Of a stretch of DNA of 27,637 nucleotides, positions 21,554 through 27,637 are shown piece after piece. The DNA is from Cristatella mucedo (Eukaryota > Bryozoa > Phylactolaemata > Cristatellidae). Within the stretch, counting starts at the first letter, position 1. Each line of letters begins with the position of its first letter. Made by a program: the position numbers and the translations under genes. The stretch lies in the NCBI GenBank assembly GCA_009760855.2, contig WPIO01000550.1:1-27637 (forward strand). The letters run 5' to 3'. The notes beneath the pieces are model-generated. The model did not search any database and was not told the origin of the DNA. It saw only the letters and a program-made list of their open reading frames with translations.

Positions 21554-22921
21554 CACCAATTCGCAGCAGATCGCTGAATATGTAGAAACTTCAAATCTGC
21601 GTGTCGGAGCGTGCCCTGGCTGGCAGCAGAGTGCTGCACCTTGTTTAAAGCATTTCGCACGTAAATAACACGTTTCGCTCCAGTTTGCAGCAGATCGCGG
21701 AATATGTAGAAACTTCAAATCTGCATGTCGAAGCGTGAGCTTGCTGGCAGCAGAGTGCTGCACCTTGTTTAAAGCATTTCGCACGTAAATAACACGTTTC
21801 GCACGAACTCGCGGCAGATCGCAAAATATGCAGAAACTTCAAATCTGCATGTAGGAGCGTGCGCTTGCTGGCAGCAGAGTGCTGCACTTGTTTAAAGCAT
21901 TTCGCACGTAAATAACACGTTTCGCACGAGTTCGCAGCAGATCGCGGAATCTGTAGAAAGTTCAAATCTGCATATCGGAGCGTGTGCTGGCTTGCAGCAG
22001 AGTGCTTCACCTTGTTGAAAGCATTTCGCACGTAAATAACACGTTTCGCACCAGTTCGCAGCAGATCGCGGAATCTGTAGAAAGTTCAAATCTGCATGTC
22101 GGAGCGTGCGCTTGCTGGCAGTAGAGTGCTGCACCTTGTTTAAAGCATTTCGCACGTAAATAACACGTTTCGCACGAGTTCGCAGCAGATCGCGGAATAT
22201 GTAGAAACTTCAAATCTGCATGTCGGAGCGTGAGCTTGCTGGCAGCAGAGTGCTGCACCTTGTTTAAAGCATTTCGCACGTAAATAACACGTTTCGCACC
22301 AGTTCGCAGCAGATCGCGGAATATGTAGAAACTTCAAATCTGCATGTAGGAGCGTGAGCTTGCTGGCAGCAGAGTGCTGCTCCTTGTTTAAAGCATTTCG
22401 CACGTAAATAACACGTTTCGCACCAAATCGCAGCAGATCGCGGAATATGTAGAAACTTCAAATCTGCATGTCGGAGCGTGAGCTTGCTGGCAGCAGAGTG
22501 CTGCACCTTGTTTAAAGCATTTCGCACGTAAATAACACGTTTCGCACGAGTTCGCGGCAGATCGCGGAATCTGTAGAAAGTTGAAATCTGCATGTCGAAG
22601 CGTGTGCTGGCTTGCAGCAGAGTGCTGCACCTTGTTTAAAGCATTTCGCACGTAAATAACACGTTTCGCACGAGTTCGCGGCAGATTGCGGAATATGTAG
22701 AAACTTCAAAAATCTGCATGTCGGAGCGTGTGCTGCTGGCTTGCAGCAGAGTGCTGCACCTTGTTTAAAGCATTTCGCACGTAAATAACACGTTTCGCAC
22801 GAGTTCGCAGCAGATCGCGGAATCTGTAGAAAGTTCAAATCTGCATGTCGGAGCGTGTGCTGGCTTGCAGCAGAGTGCTGCACCTTGTTTAAAGCATTTC
22901 GCACGTAAATAACACGTTTCG
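21554..22921. repeat. Intact 11-monomer higher-order repeat unit
   Basis: This 1368-bp unit is 11 x 124 plus 4. The excess is explained by two extra A near 22708, three extra bases in GTGCTGCTGGC near 22731, and one base lost in GCACTTG near 21885. The markers in order are m1 CACCAATTCG, m2 CGCTCCAG (21676), m3 CGAACTCGCGGC with CGCAAAATATGC, m4 B-type with CATATCGG, and m5 GGCAGTAGAG (22118). Then come m6 without marker, m7 CATGTAGG with GCTGCTCC (22376), m8 CACCAAATCG (22421), m9 AGTTGAAATC with TCGAAGCG, m10 CAGATTGCGG, and m11 B-type. The same series restarts at 22922. Confidence 0.85.
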
Positions 22922-23667
22922 CACCAATTCGCAGCAGATCGCGGAATATGTAGAAACTTCAAATCTGCGTGTCGGAGCGTGCCCTGGCTGGCAGCAGAGT
23001 GCTGCACCTTGTTTAAAGCATTTCGCACGTAAATAACACGTTTCGCTCCAGTTTGCAGCAGATCGCGGAATATGTAGAAACTTCAAATCTGCATGTCGAA
23101 GCGTAAGCTTGCTGGCAGCAGAGTGCTGCACCTTGTTTAAAGCATTTCGCACGTAAATAACACGTTTCGCACGAACTCGCGGCAGATCGCAAAATATGCA
23201 GAAACTTCAAATCTGCATGTAGGAGCGTGCGCTTGCTGGCAGCAGAGTGCTGCACTTGTTTAAAGCATTTCGCACGTAAATAACACGTTTCGCACGAGTT
23301 CGCAGCAGATCGCGGAATCTGTAGAAAGTTCAAATCTGCATGTCGGAGCGCGTGCACTGGCTGGCAGCAGAGTGCTGCACCTTGTTTAAAGCATTTCGCA
23401 CGTAAATAACACGTTTCGCACCAGTTCGCAGCAGATCGCGGAATATGTAGAAACTTCAAATCTGCGTGTCGGAGCGTGCCCTGGCTGGCAGCAGAGTGCT
23501 GCACTTGTTTAAAGCATTTCGCACGTAAATAACACGTTTCGCACGAGTTCAAAGCAGATCGCGGAATATGTAGAAACTTCAAATCTGCATGTCGGAGCGT
23601 GTGTGCTGGCTTGCAGCAGAGTGCTGCACCTTGTTTAAAGCATTTCGCACGTAAATAACACGTTTCG
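22922..23667. repeat. Partial HOR copy, six monomers
   Basis: The copy restarts with m1 (CACCAATTCG), m2 (CGCTCCAG at 23044, TCGAAGCGTAAGC), m3 (CGAACTCGCGGC near 23172, GCACTTG) and m4-like B-type. It then switches to the GCGTG/GCCC monomer near 23465 and the GTTCAAAGCAG monomer near 23546, the same pair that follows the second B-type copy in block I. It therefore follows the block I version rather than the 21554-22921 version, showing two alternative HOR structures in one array. Confidence 0.78.
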
Positions 23668-26600
23668 CACGAGTTTGCAGCAGATCGCGGAATATGTAGA
23701 AACTTCAAATCTGCATGTCGGAGCGTGTGCTTGCTGGCAGCAGAGTGCTGCACCTTGTTTAAAGCATTTCGCACGTAAATAACACGTTTCGCACGAGTTC
23801 GCAGCAGTTCGCGGAATATGTAGAAACTTCAAATCTGCATGTCGGAGCGTGAGCTGCTGGCAGCAGAGTGCTGCACCTTGTTTAAAGCATTTCGCACGTA
23901 AATAACACGTTTCGCACCAATTCGCAGCAGATCGCGGAATATGTAGAAACTTCAAATCTGCATGTCGGAGCGTAAGCTTGCTGGCAGCAGAGTGCTGCAC
24001 CTTGTTTAAAGCATTTCGCACGTAAATAACACGTTTCGCACGAGTTCGCAGCAGATCGCGGAATATGTAGAAACTTCAAATCTGCATGTCGGAGCGTGCG
24101 CTTGCTGGCAGCAGAGTGCTGCACCTTGTTTAAAGCATTTCGCACGTAAATAACACGTTTCGCACGAGTTCGCGGCAGATCGCGGAATATGTAGAAACTT
24201 CAAATCTGCATGTCGGAGCGTGTGCTGGCTGGCAGCAGAGTGCTGCACCTTGTTTAAAGCATTTCGCACGTAAATAACACGTTTCGCACCAGTTCGCAGC
24301 AGATCGCGGAATATGTAGAAACTTCAAATCTGCATGTCGGAGCGTGAGCTTGCTGGCAGCAGAGTGCTGCACACTGTTTAAAGCATTTCGCACGTAAATA
24401 ACACGTTTTGCACGAGTTCGCAGCAGATCGCGGAATATGTAGAAACTTCAAATCTGCTTGTCGTCGAGCGTGCGCTGGCTGGCTGCAGCAGAGTGCTGCT
24501 GCACCTTGTTTAAAGCATTTCGCACGTAAATAACACGTTTCGCACCAGTTTGCAGCAGATCGCGGAATATGTAGAAACTTCAAATCTGCATGTCGGAGCG
24601 TGTGCTTGCTGGCAGCAGAGTGCTGCACCTTGTTTTAAACAATTTCGCACGTAAATAACACGTTTCGCACGAGTTTCGCAGCAGATCGCGGAATATGTAG
24701 AAACTTCAAATCTGCATGTCGGAGCGTGAGCTTGCTGGCAGCAGAGTGCTGCACCTTGTTTAAAGCATTTCGCACGTAAATAACACGTTTCGCACCAGTT
24801 TGCAGCTGATCGCGGAATATGTAGAAACTTCAAATCTGCATGTCGGAGCGTGAGCTTGCTGGCAGCAGAGTGCTGCACCTTGTTTAAAGCATTTCGCACG
24901 TAAATAACACGTTTCGCACCAATTCGCAGCAGATCGCGGAATATGTAGATACTTCAAATCTGCATGTCGGAGCGTGCGCTGACTGGCAGCAGAGTGCTGC
25001 ACCATGTTTAAAGCATTTCGCACGTAAATAACACGTTTTCGCACCAGTTTCGCAGCAGATCGCGGAATATGTAGAAACTTCAAATCTGCATGTCGGAGCG
25101 TGCTGCTTGCTGGCAGCAGAGTGCTGCACCTTGTTTAAAGCATTTCGCACGTAAATAACACGTTTCGCACCAGTTCGCAGCAGATCGCGGAATATGTAGA
25201 AACTTCAAATCTGCATGTCGGAGCGTGAGCTTGCTGGCAGCAGAGTGCTGCACCTTGTTTAAAGCATTTCGCACGTAAATAACACGTTTCGCACCAGTTC
25301 GCAGCAGATCGCGGAATATGTAGAAACTTCAAATCTGCATGTCGGAGCGTGTGCTTGCTGGCAGCAGAGTGCTGCACCTTGTTTAAAGCATTTCGCACGT
25401 AAATAACACGTTTCGCACCAGTTCGCAGCAGATCGCGGAATATGTAGAAACTTCAAATCTGCATGTCGGAGCGTGAGCTTGCTGGCAGCAGAGTGCTGCA
25501 CCTTGTTTAAAGCATTTCGCACGTAAATAACACGTTTCGCACCAGTTCGCAGCAGATCGCGGAATATGTAGAAACTTCAAATCTGCATGTCGGAGCGTGA
25601 GCTTGCTGGCAGCAGAGTGCTGCACCTTGTTTAAAGCATTTCGCACGTAAATAACACGTTTCGCACCAGTTCGCAGCAGATCGCGGAATATGTAGAAACT
25701 TCAAATCTGCATGTCGGAGCGTGAGCTTGCTGGCAGCAGAGTGCTGCACCTTGTTTAAAGCATTTCGCACGTAAATAACACGTTTTCGCACGAGTTCGCA
25801 GCAGATCGCGGAATATGTAGAAACTTCAAATCTGCATGTCGGAGCGTGTGCTTGCTGGCAGCAGAGTGCTGCTGCACTTGTTTAAAGCATTTCGCACGTA
25901 AATAACACGTTTCGCACGAGTTCGCAGCAGATCGCGGAATATGTAGAAACTTCAAATCTGCATGTCGGAGCGTGTGCTTGCTTGCAGCAGAGTGCTGCAC
26001 CTTGTTTAAAGCATTTCGCACGTAAATAACACGTTTCGCACGAGTTCGCAGCAGATCGCGGAATATGTAGAAACTTCAAATCTGCATGTCGGAGCGTGTG
26101 CTTGCTGGCAGCAGAGTGCTGCACCTTGTTTAAAGCATTTCGCACGTAAATAACACGTTTCGCACGAGTTCGCGGCAGATCGCGGAATATGTAGAAACTT
26201 CAAATCTGCATGTCGGAGCGTGCGCTTGCTGGCAGGAGAGTGCTGCACCTTGTTTAAAGCATTTCGCACGTAAATAACACGTTTCGCACCAGTTCGCAGC
26301 AGATCGCGGAATATGTAGAAACTTCAAATCTGCATGTCGGAGCGTGAGCTTGCTGGCAGCAGAGTGCTGCACCTTGTTTAAAGCATTTCGCACGTAAATA
26401 ACACGTTTTCGCACCAGTTCGCAGCAGATCGCGGAATATGTAGAAACTTCAAATCTGCATGTCGGAGCGTGAGCTTGCTGGCAGCAGAGTGCTGCACCTT
26501 GTTTAAAGCATTTCGCACGTAAATAACACGTTTCGCACGAGTTTCGCAGCAGATCGCGGAATATGTAGAAACTTCAAATCTGCATGTCGGAGCGTGTGCT

Positions 26601-27637
26601 TGCTGGCAGCAGAGTGCTGCACCTTGTTTAAAGCATTTCGCACGTAAATAACACGTTTCGCACGAGTTCGCAGCAGATCGCGGAATATGTAGAAACTTCA
26701 AATCTGCATGTCGGAGCGTGAGCTTGCTGGCAGCAGAGTGCTGCACCTTGTTTAAAGCATTTCGCACGTAAATAACACGTTTCACACTAGTTTGCAGCAG
26801 ATCGCGGAATATGTAGAAACTTCAAATCTGCATGTCGAAGCGTGTGCTTGCTGGCAGCAGAGTGCTGCACCTTGTTTAAAGCATTTCGCACGTAAATAAC
26901 ACGTTTCGCACCAGTTTCGCAGCAGATCGCGGAATATGTAGAAACTTCAAATCTGCATGTCGGAGCGTGCTGGCTGGCAGCAGAGTGCTGCACCTTGTTT
27001 AAAGCATTTCGCACGTAAATAACACGTTTCGCACCAGTTTGCAGCAGATCGCGGAATATGTAGAAACTTCAAATCTGCATGTCGGAGCGTGAGCTTGCTG
27101 GCAGCAGAGTGCTGCACCTTGTTTAAAGCATTTCGCACGTAAATAACACGTTTCGCACCAATTCGCAGCAGATCGCGAAATATGTAGAAACTTCAAATCT
27201 GCATGTAGGAGCGTGCGCTTGCTGGCAGCAGAGTGCTGCACTTGTTTAAAGCATTTCGCACGTAAATAACACGTTTCGCACGAGTTCGCAGCAGATCGCG
27301 GAATCTGTAGAAAGTTCAAATCTGCATGTCGGAGCGTGTGCTGGCTTGCAGCAGAGTGCTGCACCTTGTTTAAAGCATTTCGCACGTAAATAACACGTTT
27401 CGCACCAGTTTGCAGCAGATCGCGGAATATGTAGAAACTTCAAATCTGCATGTCGGAGCGTGTGCTGCTGCTGGCAGCAGAGTGCTGCACCTTGTTTAAA
27501 GCATTTCGCACGTAAATAACACGTTTCGCACGAGTTCGCAGCAGATCGCGGAATATGTAGAAACTTCAAATCTGCATGTCGGAGCGTGAGCTTGCTGGCA
27601 GCAGAGTGCTGCACCTTGTTTAAAGCATTTCGCACGT
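23668..27637. repeat. A-type domain 4
   Basis: About 32 monomers, mostly A-type. A run at about 25160-25790 consists of near-identical copies with C at position 109, unlike the mainly G run at 16190-17400, so different subtypes have been amplified in different places. Small triplet gains near the dyad occur at about 24470-24500 (GTCGTCGAGCG, GAGTGCTGCTGC), 25870 (GTGCTGCTGCACTTG) and 27464 (GTGCTGCTGCTGG). The last copy is cut by the window end at about monomer position 90. No gene is present. Confidence 0.88.
27175..27421. repeat. Two-monomer HOR remnant (m3-like, m4)
   Basis: The first copy has GCGAAATATG, CATGTAGGAGCGTGCGC and the one-base loss GCACTTG, all shared with m3. The second is a full B-type copy like m4. 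The pair stands alone between A-type copies, so it is either the edge of a further HOR block or a fragment moved by exchange. Confidence 0.7.

Larger units (their letters stand above)
1..27637. repeat. 124-bp satellite DNA array, about 223 tandem monomers
   Basis: The same 124-bp unit recurs head to tail from the first base to the last, always in one orientation, with no unique sequence between copies. Landmarks such as TTTAAAGCATTTCGCACG return every 124 bp except where small indels shift them. Most copies differ from the consensus at only a few positions. Consensus composition is about 48% G+C with about 10 CpG per unit. Both window edges fall inside the array, so its true length is unknown. 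Arrays like this are typical of eukaryotic centromeric, pericentromeric or subtelomeric heterochromatin. That location is inference, because no flanking sequence, telomere repeat or transposon is present to place it. I do not recognise the satellite family. Confidence 0.98.

Noticed and set aside
1-27637. Long series of minus-strand open frames of about 87 codons, repeated every 124 bp, up to 295 codons at 18286-19173
   Set aside because: Both minus-strand stop triplets of the monomer (TGA at 19-21, TAA at 73-75) fall in the same phase, and 124 is not a multiple of three. Each frame therefore stays open for about two monomers by arithmetic alone. Longer frames arise only where indels shift phase. 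The peptides are translations of one repeat in rotating frames, with no domain and no conserved frame.
1-27637. CRISPR array
   Set aside because: The repeated unit is the full 124 bp with no unique spacers between copies, and there are no cas genes.
1-27637. Tandem rRNA, 5S rRNA, tRNA or snRNA gene cluster
   Set aside because: No recognisable conserved rRNA or tRNA sequence is present in the unit, and no transcription terminator run of T occurs in normal copies.
1-27637. A novel multi-gene defence or metabolic system
   Set aside because: There is no unique coding sequence anywhere in the window. The notable content is the organisation of the satellite itself.

Overview
The whole 27.6-kb window is one uninterrupted head-to-tail satellite DNA array. 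The unit is 124 bp, and 27,637/124 gives about 223 copies. I number the monomer from GCGG at base 1, so bases 1-124 are the reference copy. The window starts at monomer position 1 and ends at about position 90 (GCACGT), so the array continues past both edges. I see no protein-coding gene, rRNA, tRNA, CRISPR array, transposon or unique sequence. All open frames of any length are by-products of the repeat.

A tandem array of this length and unit size is typical of eukaryotic constitutive heterochromatin (centromeric, pericentromeric or subtelomeric). I do not recognise the family and cannot name the host. The consensus is about 48% G+C and has about 10 CpG per 124 bp, roughly 1.4 times the value expected from its base composition. 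That argues mildly against a host with strong CpG depletion.

The array alternates two kinds of domain. Fairly uniform 'A-type' domains lie at about 1-4076, 5934-10226, 14044-20060 and 23668-27637. Between them are three mixed blocks (about 4077-5933, 10761-14043 and 20061-23667) rich in 'B-type' monomers. B-type is marked by four changes at monomer positions 8 (A>C), 17 (C>G), 46 (T>G) and 50 (G>T). Inside the mixed blocks, rare variants recur in the same order and define a higher-order repeat (HOR). Its one intact copy is 11 monomers (21554-22921, 1368 bp). Shortened, expanded or rearranged relatives occur in all three blocks, and a two-monomer remnant lies at 27175-27421.

Within the monomer, positions of about 51-107 are nearly invariant, while 5-50 and 108-120 carry most variation. 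The invariant part holds a perfect dyad (GCAGCA-GAG-TGCTGC), TTTAAA, and two TTTCGCACG copies 20 bp apart. A stretch of about 550 bp (10499-11046) is full of small indels and substitutions yet still follows the HOR order. It is most simply read as poorly polished sequence of the same HOR. Several broken monomers, short duplications and a 13-T run record local slippage or assembly problems.
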